Part shown: in pieces, positions 11,657 to 24,120 of the stretch | Position numbering within the stretch: position 1 is the stretch's first letter | How the letters are laid out: the number at the start of each line of letters is the position of its first letter | Assembly: GCF_026745355.1 (NCBI RefSeq) | Contig: NC_079207.1 | Span: 9,789,556-9,853,555 of the forward strand | Direction of reading: 5' to 3' | From: Beta vulgaris subsp. vulgaris | Lineage: Eukaryota; Streptophyta; Magnoliopsida; Caryophyllales; Amaranthaceae | Length of the DNA stretch: 64,000 nt | Made by a program: the position numbers and the translations under genes | The notes under the pieces: model-generated | Databases searched by the model: none | The model's input: the letters and a program-made list of their open reading frames with translations, nothing else | What the model was told of the DNA's origin: nothing

Positions 11657-13045
11657 TGATACTTCAATGGAACACGTACAAGAGGAGGAGTGAATTGTAC
11701 TTGGAACTTTTAGCAAAGTTTCTTGAGGAATTTTAAAACAATAAAGGAACAGTAATCAGATAGACAGATAAATATAAAATTGAGGAAACTTCTTGAACCT
11801 TTTCAAGAAGGGAAAACCTCAAAAACTATATTATTGCAATAACTCTATTACAATCACTCTCTATAACTTGAGTTTCTCTCGAACTTAAGTTCCTCACAGT
11901 AGTCCCCTTCGACTACTGAAACTCTACTCTCTCTAACTTGAGTTCCTCTCGAACTCAAGTTCCCCACAGTAATCCCCTTTGATTACTGGAATTCTTCTCT
12001 CTCTTGCTTCTACTCTGAAGCCTACACTCACTGACTTAACTCGATCTAAGTCTTACAAGAGTCACTCAACCCTTGAACCCCAAATTACAACTCAAATTTT
12101 GTGAAAACACTAGTAATTACGTTGAACTCAAATACTTAAGGAACTTAGAAATTCACTTAATAGTGCAACAGACCTTTTCGGAAAACACTTAAGATTTAGT
12201 AATAGAAATATGTTTTCAGTTGGTGGATTGTAATGAGGCAGACTTCTCTTTTTATAGTGAGTTTTCTCATGCCAGTTCCACTTGTTCCTCCATTAAGTGT
12301 GAAGCAGTAACCCACGTAGAATTATTTTCCCACATTCACACTTCTTGAGAAACAAGTAAAGTAATGGACAATCCACTAACAGTACGTGGTTTTAAACAGT
12401 TGAGAGGAATAAGAAATTTACTTAGGAAATCCATTTTTTATTTATTCAGTAACAAAGAAAGGATCTTTATTAAAAATAAAAACTATTTTATTTATTAACA
12501 ATATTTCCTAAAAACTCTCCGTTAAATACTTTTTAAAACCACTCTTGCATTAATTAAATTCCATATAGTTCCTTAGTATAAAGCAACGTAAATTACTTAC
12601 ATAAATCCTAAGTACATACTCTTGAACTTAGACTTCATGTCATCCCTTTAAATATTCAACTCTGAAGATTAATACGTCACATTCCTTGAAGGAACTATAA
12701 AACACGAATGCAGCAGGTAGTTCCTGAGAAACTGATGTAGCAGGTAGTTCCTGAGGAACTGATGCAGCAGGTAGTTCCTGAGGAACTGTGAAACCAAATG
12801 CATCTGGAAAGGAACAGCAGACAGACGAGACAGTTCCTTGAAGAACTATTGAACAAGAACTGTAATTATGAATCATCGCTTAGGAACTTCATTCTTCTCT
12901 TGGAGTTCCAACTCAGGAACTTCACTTATTATCTTTAATTTATAAAGCACCATTATTAATCACTGAACCTTGCACACATAAAACTTATAAACTTTGTTAA
13001 TTATTACTTTAGTTTGTCATCATCAAAACCCATAGTGGCTCAACA
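11657..13045 (-). repeat. 5' LTR of the gag-only copia element
   Basis: 1389 bp, TG...CA on the plus strand. It is the uninterrupted partner of 5170-8682 and serves as the empty-site control for both insertions. A 27-bp minisatellite unit (GCAGCAGGTAGTTCCTGAGG...) is present three times at about 12708-12788. The primer site lies two bases beyond its left end. Confidence 0.85.
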
Positions 13046-16000
13046 CAATAGATGAAACTTATGCGTACAGATACCACCTAATGATGAAGAGCATGCTTTT
13101 GAGTTTGTGTCAACAGGAGTCGCATAATTGCAGCAGGCTTACATGAAGTTGTACTCATGCCTGCACACTCCAATATTTCATGCGCATATTTTAGCTAAGA
13201 TAGAGGCATATATGAAGAAGTACGAGTGACAAACATACCCAAAAAAATAACTAAGAGGACTCAAATCAGACATTGAAAATTCTGTTTTAAGAGTACTAAT
13301 GAGATGATCCCACAAGATCAAAGGAGGTGCACATAATAATATGATCAACATAAAGGAGAAGATATGCCATGTCATGACCATGCTTATAAGTGAACAAAGA
13401 GGTGTCACTTTGAGCAACAATAAAATCAACATGTAGAAGAAAGTTAGCAAAACGCTAGTACCAAGCACGCGGTGCATGTTTGAGACGATACATAGCCTTG
13501 CGCAAACGACATGATGAGGATATTGTTTGTCAATAAACCCGGGATCGGAGGTTGATGTAGAAAAATTGTTTGTTGCAGAACACCATGTAAAAAGGCATTC
13601 TTAACATAGAACATTGGCGAGCCATAGCCAGTCCCAATACAGTATGAATAGTAGCCGGGAGAACCACCAGACTAAAAGTCTCATTAGAATCAACATCCTG
13701 TTCCTGTGACCTGCCATCACACACTAAATGAGCTTTGTGCCTTTCATTTAGGGGTGTGCATTATCGGATATCGGATCGGGGAAAAATCGATCCAAAAATT
13801 TCGAATATCCGGACTTTTTGGATCGGACGGAATCCGATATCTGAAATCAATTATAGGGCTTATCATGCTGTGCAAGTACCCTTATACTTGCTGCCGTAAA
13901 TTATTTGTTGCTTTGAGAGTTTGGTTTACTGCATCATTACTCGTCACATATTCTTCACTCTTTCTTTCTTTTTTTTAAAAGAGAAACATGCATGTTCTTC
14001 ATTTTCAACAGCAAGGTGATAATATATTTTAAATCAAAGTATCAAACCCACTACTTGTCAAACCTGTAACATTCAACTTCAACCCTTTAATTCTTCAACA
14101 ACACCACCAATTTTGAATCAAACCCAACCCATTACTTCTTGAACTCCAGCGTGAAGTAAGGAGAACAACAGAGCCGCGAACGTCGGCATGAAAGAGAATA
14201 GTAGAGCGGCGAACTCCAGTCTGAACGCGTGAAGTGAAGAGAAAGAGGAGGCGTGACTAGGATTGGGTCAAGACTGCGTGAGATTTAGAAAATTAAAGAA
14301 ACCCTAAAGCCCATTTGAATTTCATTTTTTAAAACAATCGGATTTTCGGATTATCCGAAACTTAAAAAATCGATCTGTATCCGAAAATTCGATATTTTTT
14401 CCGGATATTTGATCCGAGATATCCGAATGCAAAAATCGGATCGGTCATCCAAATTTTTTGAATCGGATCGACGGATAATCAGATCAATATACGGATGGAT
14501 GTTTTTGCACACCCCTACTTTCAATATCACTATTAGATTCTTCTTCATGACGAAAAAATCCACATACATTTCACAATATTCATCCTTGTAGGCCTAGGAA
14601 CCAACTCCCAAGTCCCTATTCGAATTAAAGCACTATATTCATGGTTCATTGCCCGTATTCTAATTTGGGTCAATATAGACACAAAATCGTGTCTCCCTAT
14701 TGAGTACCTAATGATGAAACATATTGGCGTCCTAATTGGTCCGGTCCAAAGGAAGAGCAATTGAACAAGTTAAGGCCAAAAGCATTTCAAAAATATAAAT
14801 TCAGGGTAAGTCCAAATTTAAAGGCCCAATTAGTTATTCCTGATAATTAATTATATTTTTTTAATTTTTAATGTTAACTATTCACGATAATTAATTTTTA
14901 AAGGATATTTCAAAATCAGATTTTTATTCCTAAAGATAGTCGTGTTCAGATTTCAGATGATAGATTTTGTCAAATGATGAAAATAAAAATCGAAAAACAA
15001 TCAAAAAAACCGGCTAAAAAGCAAGTGCACGTGACAATTCTTTCCTACAACTTCTACACATACTCTCTTATACTCAAACTCATAATAAAACACATTTAAA
15101 ATACATTCAAACACATTAAAGCATACATACCTTTGAATTTTTTATTTCAAGCTTCAAGATTGCTTATCCTGAAGGTCGTTGTTGCGTTGGTGCGGTGGTG
15201 TGTACAGCAATAATGATAGGCTATGTGCTTGCTAAGGAGATGGCAATGTAGGGGAGGCTTGTGGTATTCCACGCACGAGACTCAAGTCATGAACTAACCC
15301 GTGAGCCACTAGCGCAGAAGCAGGCCTAACAGGAGGAGTATATGCGCCGACATGTTGTTGGGAAGCTGGGGCATGATGCCTTAGGCTGAAGAGGGGCACC
15401 TTGGGCCTGGGACTGAAGAATGGCAAGTTGGGCTTGTGCGAGGGGGCATGCGCACTAGGTTATCCAAAAGCCACAGATGCAATGAGGGATTGAACAAGGG
15501 AGATGGAGAGTCGTGGACCATGGCGGATGGTTGGGGTAATTTCTAATAGGAAAATTGGGTTTCAACAAAAGTGACATGCCTTGATATGATGTGCTTATTT
15601 GTAGAGATATCAAAACAATGATAACCCTGATGAATTTTAGGATAACCTAGGAAATTTAAGGAGTAAACATGGAGTAGGTGGATAGTGGATGTCAAATTAG
15701 GATAGCACAAACACCCATATACTCTTAGATGATCACTTTGAAAAGCTTTATTTCGATGGGCGTTCAAATTGATTTCTAACAAAAGAATGGAAATCAATGA
15801 GGGCTTGATAGGTTCGAATTTTGTAGACAAGGGGGACAATCCACACACAATGAATAAAATCATCAATAAGAACAAGATAATATTTATTGTTTGAACTACT
15901 ACAAATAGGAGAGGTCCATAAACCAGCATGAATAATATTAAAACAAGTATTAGCAGCACTGGTTGATACAAATAGGTGGCCGAGTGGTAGGAAAGTAGGA

Positions 16001-16245
16001 TCGAAGGAAAAAATAATCTTTAAGATTAGTATAGCTTTGATACCAGGCTATATTTGCGTAAACTTCCTTGATTGGAGTGTTTTTATTGATCATATTTTAT
16101 AGGTTACATTCTAAAGGATATCCCAATAATAGTAGAAAACCTAACTAGAGTAGAATTGTTATTCTACCAAAACTATATCCAAACGCAAAATATAATCCTA
16201 GTATATTTCATATTCTATTAAGAATTACTAGCACCTGATACTAGA
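13046..16245 (-). pseudogene. Old copia retrotransposon wreck (LTR, integrase, RT pieces)
   Basis: Read on the minus strand from right to left: a probable LTR (about 16046-16245); a primer-site remnant reading TGGTATCAAAGCT (16033-16045); integrase pieces (15543-15990, with DLWTSPICSSSN-like and HLRVYGCLCYPNL segments, many stops); the variable linker before RT (15232-15426); the RT start (about 14545-14660, TWELVPRPTRMNIVKCMWIF); and RT continuing at 13740-13060 (DVDSNETFS, then a piece leading to SDLSPLSYFFG). Gag and protease are missing. A hAT MITE splits the RT and the younger LTR element abuts it at 13045. Frames are broken throughout. Confidence 0.75.
13749..14517. mobile_element. hAT-type MITE inside copia RT
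   Basis: A 769-bp unit with terminal inverted repeats TAGGGGTGTGCA...TGCACACCCCTA. It is flanked by 8-bp direct repeats CTTTCATT (13741-13748) and CTTTCAAT (14518-14525) with one mismatch, as expected for hAT elements. Subterminal regions are full of GGATCGG / CCGATATC-type repeats in both orientations. No transposase is encoded. The RT reading sense continues across it, from about 14545 to 13740. Confidence 0.85.
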
Positions 16246-18213
16246 GTAAATGAATGGGATTGATAGCGTGGGAGAATTAAGCATGGAGTAGGGAAATGAG
16301 TTAGAGTGGCGGAGGAAATTAAACTCACTTGTATTGATTATTTCGCACTTTCATGTGATTATATATTCCTCCTTTTATTGATCGTAGATAGATTTTAACG
16401 GTTAGTTTCTCTTCTTGTATAGTTATCCCTAGATTTAGAAAGTGATCTCTTGTATATATAGGAGTGGCACTGTAGTTATCGTTCAATAAAGAAAAACAAC
16501 AAATACTTACAGAGTAAATAGAGAGAAATTGATGCACAAACTATTTATTTTTAGCTTATTGATTAAAAGAGAAATTCCGTAGATTAAAATGCAATGACTT
16601 AGCTGTAAAAATAAATGAGTTACATGGATAAATATTCCACGCCCATAGGCCATATCTACGCATACTAAAATTCATTAAATATTACAGATTTTGTGAGAGC
16701 TACATGGTTTGACAAATTTATTTATCATAAATCGAGCGTAAGTTTTTTTCCAGATCATGATGTATTGTATACATATATATATACTATATAATCATAGTAT
16801 CCATTGAAACATGGGTTTAAAAAATGTGATATTAGTCACTTCGGTTCGTCCGATATTGTTCGCGTCTGCTCTTTTCCTCGGTAAGGAGTTTCGCGAACCT
16901 GTCAATTGGACAAACATGTATTCAGTACTAACAAAGAGTGAAATAATTTTATGATTTTCTTATTTTTGAAAGTTTAAATCATATACCGCTAATTTTTAAT
17001 AGGAGTAATTTGAATTGACTTTTGAATTTGCATAATTTTAATTCTTAATATATCTTTTTATCTATTCGTAAAAGTTTTTTGAATGTTGATATTATAGGAT
17101 ATACATTAATACGAATCTCATAAAATATTTATATAAAATTAATATTTGTTTTATTTATATATTTACTTTTACTGTTTAGGTAGGTAAGATGAAACACCCT
17201 ACTGAACTGATACCTCTTGCAAAGTAGCAGGTTTGCCCAGTCAGTTTTGTAGGTTAGAATAACGTGGTCAATGTAGGACATGTTTGGTGTAACTTTTGAC
17301 ATACTTTTTATGTAGTTAAGATAGCTTTTAGTCTTTGAAAAGTTGTTTAAATATTCCTTATAGTAGCTTTTGGATGTAACTTTTAGATATCTTTTAGCTT
17401 TTGAGTAGTCTTGGTCAAAATCTAAGATGATTAAGCTTTTCGGTAGCATTTATCAAAAGTTGCCAAATTTAAATATTATTTACATGTTAAAATTTCGTCA
17501 ATAACTATTATTACCAAACACTTTAGACAACTAGTTTCATAACTAAAAGTTAGAAACTACCTAGGCATCTAAAAGCTCACAAACTCATAGCTAAAAGCTT
17601 ACAACTAACAATTTACATGTTAAAATTTTGTTGTTCCCTAAACTCGTATCATTTGGTTAAGTTTGGTTATCTACTTTCCAGTTTAGGTTCAGGTTTTGTT
17701 GCAATGTTGTTTTGTAATATGACGTTTTATTAATATATATAATCGCTAGTTTGTGTTAAAAAAAAAACAATTACTTTTATTTGTCGAACAAACCCTTAAT
17801 AATTTAAACAATTTGTATTATGTGCACCGGGTGTATAATAAATTAATTGTCACATCAGTTCACTTTAAGCTTAAATGGGTCACTTTTCAAATCAATATGG
17901 GTCAATTTTAAATAAAAGGTAACTTTTAATCTTAAATGAGTCACTTCTATATAAGTAAAGTGACCTATTTATGGCAAATAGTTAACCTCGTCTGACAGGT
18001 AACTTATTACCATATATATGTCACTTTTATATAAGTGACTCATATAGAGCAAAAAGTTACCTACATTATACAATAAATTACTCTACACTCGTCTCGGCAT
18101 CTCATGTAAGAAAGTAAAGTGTTAAAAGTATTAGAAAACAAGCATTAGTATTAAACATAAACATAAGCATTTTATTGACAAGCAATGAGCGTGATTCTTT
18201 ATGAATGATTTAT
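16246..18213. other. Intergenic, no gene; SINE fragment and MITE-like inverted repeats
   Basis: Positions 17175-17250 resemble the 3' part of the SINE family seen at 26510-26710 (TAAGATGAAACACCCTAC, CCTCTTGCAAAGTAGCAGG). Segment 17277-17600 has imperfect ends containing GTTTGGT and ACCAAAC, suggesting an old MITE. Segment 17822-18090 repeats GGGTCACTTTT-type units. The 3' UTR of the patatin gene should lie just left of 18214. No open frame is credible. Confidence 0.45.
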
Positions 18214-21200
18214 TTAAATCAAGTACCTAATTAAGGCTTCCTCATTGGTCCCTCCATTAGGGATAGGTTGATATCTACCCGTATCGAAATTAATCCTGGA
18301 TACTGGCTTTTTCAAGAGTGCCTTTCCAATTGTGACAAGATTTGCCAAATTCTCTGTGGTTGCCACATCGACTGATGCTGATACTCCCTTTAGTGTATCA
18401 TCCTGCAATATAATTTGCATTTACAGATTTAGGGTAGCTTGATTTATGAGAGTAATATATTTAATTAACTATATCATATTTATCAATTTTGTTTAATAAA
18501 GTAAAAAATAAATAACTAAACTTATGCACAAGATATATAAGTTACACTTATATAAAGCGTGCTCAACTCGCTAAAATTTATCAAACCAACCACATATTAA
18601 ATGTCGAGTTAAATCACACCACATTTAAAAGGTTAGACATGAGTTAATTAGTCATTTGTCATATCATTTATTTCCTTTTTTAATCAAGCAAATGTTTTTA
18701 TCTAACAAATCTATATCATTAAGGCCTAATTAAAGACCTCAAATCTTGAAAAAGTGATCACCACATAATAGACAAATATATAACTCGTGGTTAGATGTTC
18801 TTGGACACTCTTAAAAGACGTATTCTTGGACCTTTTTGAAATAATATATTTTTATATTTTTTTGAAATAAAAATCTATAGATATATTAACCTCAAAATGG
18901 TTCATAGTTTATACGGTTGCAGACTTGCAATTGAGATTTAGTTTCAAACTAGAAATCCAACCACAAATTGCAATTTATTTAGGAAAAATTGATTATAAAT
19001 AATCCGACCTTTAGGTGGTCCGCTTAAAATAGGCACACCTTTCGATTGACTAAGCATAATCTCGCCTTTAGGGGTTATCTCTCTACCCCGAGTTTCCCCA
19101 CCAATTACACCAACCACCATCCTCACTGTGTAACCTCCCTTCATTACCACCATTACCAAAGTCCAAAACCAAGCATCGCCCCCTGCCACACCCTTATTGC
19201 CACCATTAGTGAAACTAGCTCTAACTATTTAAAACTGGATAACTCTCAGATTACTAGATCAAGAAAGACAATTGAGCATTATTATAAGCATAAGAAACTT
19301 TCATTAGAGGAAATTACAATAAGGTATCTCCCCAAAAGTTGCAAAGTTAAAGAAACATTGGTAATCGAACATAAATCAAAAAGAAAATGAAAGAAACCAG
19401 TGGATTTAACTTAGACAAAAGAGCTTAGAAAAAATGATAAACCTAGAGGGCAGCCGGCAGCAGTGAAGAGGGAAGGCGAGTGGAGTGGAAGGGTTGATGT
19501 GGTGTTGTAGGGAGTTGGGTGTCTGGCTTGTAGTGGGCTTCGGGATGAAGGCTCCGTGCGAGGCAGACCTAGACCTGGGCATCAGGGCATGGGCTTGTTC
19601 ACGGGCTCGGCCCGCGGGTTTGGGGAAATGGCGGGTTGGGCCTGAAATTTCAAGATTTTGTCCACGGACTGGGCTCGTGGCTCCTGCGAGCTGGCCCGTG
19701 TTTTATGTTGTTTTTTTAGACTTTTGACAGTTTTAGGCTAAAAAACAAAGGAAATGAGTGTTCGGTTCGCGAGCCATCTAGGCAGGCTCGTGACGGTGCG
19801 AGCCTGAAATAAAAATTCTTGACCGTGTGATAGGCCCGCAGCCACGGGCCTGACCGGTCCCAAATTACCATTGAAACCAAAAATCCTTGGTAAAATGAGC
19901 GCGTAACACTCATCTTATCAACCTTTAACAGAAGTATATATATACGTACATAAACATCCAAATCCGTATAATAAAAGTAACTTACTTGGATGCGAAGATA
20001 ATTGTCAAGAGAACCATATGCTTGAAAGGCCACAGAATTGTGGAAATCGACCATATCAGCCTTTGATTGATTAAAAGCATCAAGTAGTGGAGTATTACCA
20101 TTGTCAAATAACCATGAAATAATTCCCCACTTTGCTGCGCTTTTAGCATTATAGAGCTGCTCTACCTTGTCGGATCCAGTCCCTAACGATATCACCAGCA
20201 ACCGTTCACGATCCGTGGCCTTTATCGGGAAGAAATTCGGGTTGCTCTTCACTATTTGTTTTGTCACTTCGCTTATTGCCACTAATGACTGTACTTATAC
20301 AGTGAAATTACATTTAATTAGTGGGTAATGTTGATGAAACTTATCGTATATTTTGAATAGCAGTTGTTAAGGTTTTATGAATATACGGAAACTTTTCGAT
20401 CTTTCTCATTAAATACTAGAGAATATATATGTCCTAATATCATAAAACCTTAAATACTTTAGAGATAGGAATATAATACAAAGACACCTATGCAGTGAAT
20501 ATATATTTTTCCATTTGTTTTGGGAAGATCGAAGAAGTTGATAGTAAATTGACTGGAATTAATAGAATTAATCGACTAAGTAAAAGTTTGAAACATCTCA
20601 CTTTGATATTTATCTTGATATGAAAATTTAATGATTGACTCGAACATACATTATTAGATGTATCAAACGAAGTTTTTAGATGGATTTGCAATTTCTTTTG
20701 TAGGATGACATTTGGAATATGTCTGAAAATTAAAATTTAATAAAAAAATAAGTACATTATATCGAACAAATGTTTGAATTACTTTTTATTAGATAATTTA
20801 ATTGATGATTCATAATTTTTATTAAGAATGATTAATTCCTAATCAAATTAAATTTAGGGATGGAGAGAAAATCCAAACATGGATGAAGAAATAATCTTAC
20901 AGGATTATTGGCAGCAATACCACCATCAATGAGGTTGAATTCTTTGACATTGCCCTGATCATCTTTGTTTTCAAAATGATGCGCTGGTAGGAACGTTGGA
21001 GCTGCAGACGTGCCTATGCATATGTCTGACAGCAACACGTCCAATTCTTTAGCAACTGGGACCTAGATCATTATAATCATTAATTATTGATTAGTTTTCT
21101 TGATCAATTTCATAATCTATCAATGTAGTAGTATGAAATTACTTAACCAGCACATAAACTATGTATTATCATCTCCAAATTCAGCAAAGTTGACTTTTTT

Positions 21201-24033
21201 TCTATTATTTGACATGTGAAATTATGTGCATAAAAAAGTCAATATTGGAATCATGTTATCTTTTAAATTGATCAAGTGTATTATATGACACAAAAGAAGA
21301 TATATACTAATTCTGTTTTTTTAAATACAACATATGATTATTTTAATCTACTCACCAAAAAGGTAAATGTTCCATCTAAAAAAATAGAGGAAGTATATTC
21401 TTCTAAAAGAGGTAGTTCTAATAAGTGATAACTATGATTCCTCTACTTATTTTTTTTCTTGACAAATCACTATAAATGCTATTTGAATGCTAGTATTTGC
21501 TAATGAATAAGATAACCAAGGGTACAATAATAATGTACTTCAATAAATTGGAAATTCAACAACATACCATATAAGTAGAAAAGAGAACAGGCTGAAGATT
21601 CTTGATATCAAAAGTTGGGATAACCACATTAGTCAACGCTTGATGCAACCTTCTTTGTCCGAGCAATTCCTTTACTAGATTGTGAAGGTACTTTCCATCG
21701 TATTTCGGCCCGCTTAGCAGCTTCATTAGAGTCCCTATTGAACCAAATATCCCACTACAACTCCAACACAAATAATCACGCGATCTTCGGTTATTAATTA
21801 TCATTAGTATCATTAATTATTACTATTATTATTAATAATTTATGATTATTAATATTACTCCCTCCGTCCCAAAATATAGTTCCCATTTCTATTTTGGGTG
21901 TCCCAAAATATAGTTCTCATTTCCATATTCGTTTTCACATTTTTCCATAATTTGTCTAGAAAAAACGTGTCCCATCATTTATTTGCTTCTTGAATTTTGT
22001 TTTTTCCTTTGTTTATTCAACAAAAATGTTACAATTAATGCTCTTTCACCAATTATTTTCCATTCTCTCTCCTAAAATCATCTTTTCCCATACAACATTT
22101 ATTTAAATAAACAAAAAAATTTACTATCCCTCTTAGATTCTACTCCCTCCGTCCCATAATATAAGTCCCCTTTCCTTTTGAAGTGTCCCAAAATATAAGT
22201 CTTGTTTCTATTTTCAATCAATAATTATACCCAAAATACCCTCATGAAAATAATTTAACTCCCAAAAAGTCCAAATAATTTCAGCTTCCAATGCACCATT
22301 ATTAATGATAAAGTAGAATCTCATAGCCCATTAAACTCCTCTACACATTAAACCATGCAATATTAATGTTAAGTTTTTATTTTTTTGTTAAAAAGAAAAA
22401 AATAATATAAGTGTTTCCCAATAAAAATGAATCTTTTTATTTAAATAAAACAAGATTCTAGTTTACCTTAATTCCCGTGTAAAAACAGAATCAGGACTTA
22501 TATTATGGGACGGAGGGAGTACTTGCATAAATTACCGTAAAAAAAGAGAAATGGGAACTATATTTTGGGACGGAGGGAGTATTTATTTATAACTATCATT
22601 TAAAAATATCCAAAATACTATTATTATTCATTATTATTACTTATCATTATAATAATTATTTAATATTCATATTATTATTGTTTAAATATTATTTATATAT
22701 TTATTACATTCAATTTAATTCAATTTAATTTAATTCAATTAAATTAAATTAAATTTAATTCAATTCAATTAAATTAAATTCAATTCAGTTCAGCTCCAAT
22801 CAGTTCAGTTCAAATTAGTTCAGTTCAGCTGTTTTATGCTGAAGAGAACATGCCCTTCCTGTTCTTTAACTTTTCTCTTTTATCATCTTTTCTTTTTTAT
22901 ATCTAATCATCATTTCATTATCTTGAATGCTACCAATCTCTCTTAATTTAGCTCTAATTTTAATACTTTTTTTTTTTGTGATATAACGATTATTCTCCTT
23001 TTGTTTCAAATAAATTCAATAATTTGACTTTCTACGGTATTGTTATATTAAGTTTGACCAAGCTTGTTTCCAAATACTTGATAAAAAATATTACTATGTA
23101 AAATTGTGAATTTGTCTCTATTTTCGTTTACCAAATTTATGTCCAACTTTTAAAAAAAAAAATTATGAACATATAAATGAAGATATCAAATGTTAGTGTC
23201 GCATATGTTAATGGATGTACTAGTCAAATCTGTTGAATTTACTAAAAATAGAGATAACATTAAAATATCGATATAATTAAGGTATATCTAATACATGATT
23301 CAAATAATATAAAGTTTAGTTTTCTTATTGTTAAAACTAAACTTCTTATATGTTAATATGGTCATTGTAATTTATTTCCTTGGTTTAATTAGGACCCTTC
23401 CAAATTCAAAATCTTACATTCGCGCCTGCTATAGAAAATAATTAATAGTTGAGACCTATAAGAGACCATGGCCCATAATTGGAACTCGAGCGTTAATAGT
23501 TCCAAGCATATCCTCTCTAATTTACCAATCCTGATATACATAGATGATAAATTTGATTTATTTAATTACCTTGGTTGGCGGAAGATCTTCGGACTATGCT
23601 CAAGATAAAAAGGAGTAATCTCCTTGGCGGCGTAGAGTGGCCGAGTTTTGTCGTTAGGGGCGGTTAACATGGCAGTTATGAGGCCACCAGTGCTCGTTCC
23701 GGCAATAACATCAAAATAATCAGCCAATCTTGCTTCCTCACCATCTAACTTCTGTTGTGATTATGAACATGCACGCAATATTATAGTAAGGCATGCATAA
23801 TAATACATGATTTCTTACGTCAAATCATTTAACAAGAGTACTATAAATGATCGTATATCATCATTATTTCTTAATTATGTACGTACCTGGAGTTGTGATT
23901 CAAGGAATTCAAGCATAACTGCAGGGATTATTCCCCTAATGCCTCCCCCATCAATACTTAAAATTGTTATGAGATTACCATGATTAGGGGGTCTAGGGCT
24001 AACAGGGTTACCGAGAGAATTAGAATTCTCCAT
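18214..24033 (-). CDS. Patatin-like phospholipase, complete six-exon gene
   Basis: Exons on the minus strand: 24033-23887, 23751-23570, 21754-21568, 21062-20901, 20288-19986, 18402-18214. All introns are GT-AG and phases fit, giving 390 codons with the stop (389 residues), near the usual 400 of plant patatin-like proteins. Residues 28-34 are DGGGIRG (oxyanion hole). The nucleophile Ser69 is in GTSTGG, and Asp218 is in the DGG box that follows [25 protein letters not shown] spans the exon 4/5 junction. No signal peptide is evident, so a cytosolic acyl hydrolase acting on phospho- and galactolipids is expected. In Arabidopsis, relatives (PLP/pPLA-II) act in defence and phosphate or auxin signalling, but the role here is inferred from family only. 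Introns 2, 4 and 5 hold transposon material; no exon is damaged. Confidence 0.95.
19000..19900. repeat. GC-richer repeat remnant in patatin intron 5
   Basis: Between exons 6 and 5. Segment 19565-19865 has repeated GGGC/GCCC blocks (CCTGGGCATCAGGGCATGGG, CAGCCACGGGCCTGACCGG) and resembles a decayed hAT-like foldback of a type common in plants. Ends are not clean and no target duplication was found. Its base composition is clearly unlike the surrounding intron. Confidence 0.35.
20367..20485 (-). repeat. Diverged LTR fragment of the TRIM-like family in patatin intron 4
   Basis: TTAAGGTTTTATGAATATAC, TCCTAATATCA and AGAGATAGGAATATAATACA match, in order, parts of the LTR at 4103-4292. It is a partial and older copy with no partner LTR nearby, so it is a solo or truncated remnant within the intron. 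Confidence 0.5.
21858..22579. mobile_element. Stowaway-type MITE in patatin intron 2 (outer)
   Basis: Ends are CTCCCTCCGTCCCAAAATAT and its inverted copy ending GGGACGGAGGGAG, flanked by TA on both sides (21856-21857, 22580-22581). These are the inverted repeat and target site of Tc1/mariner-derived Stowaway elements. It is interrupted by a second Stowaway at 22143-22519. Subtracting that leaves about 345 bp. Confidence 0.9.
22143..22519. mobile_element. Stowaway-type MITE nested in another Stowaway
   Basis: Ends are CTCCCTCCGTCCCATAATAT and the inverted copy ATATTATGGGACGGAGGGAG, flanked by TA at 22141-22142 and 22520-22521. It lies wholly inside the element at 21858-22579, so it inserted later. 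The two have the same outer motif but differ inside it (CATAATATAAG against CAAAATATAGT), so they are separate subfamilies, not a tandem copy. Confidence 0.9.
22680..22835. repeat. Low-complexity AATTC/AATTAAATT repeat
   Basis: In patatin intron 2, imperfect tandem runs of TTCAATTTAA and AAATTAAATT pass into CAGTTCAG units. This is simple-sequence DNA, possibly a decayed MITE end. Similar TCAGATCAGATAAG units recur at 4700-4730 and 26058-26115. Confidence 0.6.
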
Positions 24034-24110
24034 GTTTTATTTCTTTGGATTGTAATGTGTTTTCTTGATGATGGGAGAATAAGATGATAATTAATGTAGG
24101 TGGATTGCAT

Positions 24111-24120
24111 GTATATATAG
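24111..24120 (-). promoter_or_regulatory. Probable TATA box of the complete patatin gene
   Basis: The minus strand reads CTATATATAC about 80 bp upstream of the ATG at 24033, a fitting distance for a plant TATA box with a short 5' UTR. Chosen by position and sequence only. Confidence 0.5.

Larger units (their letters stand above)
5170..13045 (-). mobile_element. Ty1/copia-type LTR retrotransposon, gag only, with nested insertions
   Basis: LTRs lie at 5170-8682 (3' LTR, enlarged by two insertions) and 11657-13045 (5' LTR). Each starts TG and ends CA on the plus strand. Two bases inside the 5' LTR the minus strand reads TGGTATCAGAGCC (11642-11654), the usual initiator-tRNA-Met primer site. A run giving AAAAAGGGGAAAATT on the minus strand lies directly inside the 3' LTR (8683-8697) as polypurine tract. 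The interior codes a broken gag only; protease, integrase, reverse transcriptase and RNase H are missing. The flanks CAGTA (5165-5169) and CAATA (13046-13050) fit a target duplication with one mismatch. Confidence 0.85.

Noticed and set aside
13706..13978. 90-codon open frame
   Set aside because: Crosses the hAT MITE end and the copia remnant; composed of transposon sequence.
19485..19727. 80-codon frame in patatin intron 5
   Set aside because: Due to the GC-rich foldback in the intron; not bounded by splice sites and on the opposite strand to the gene.
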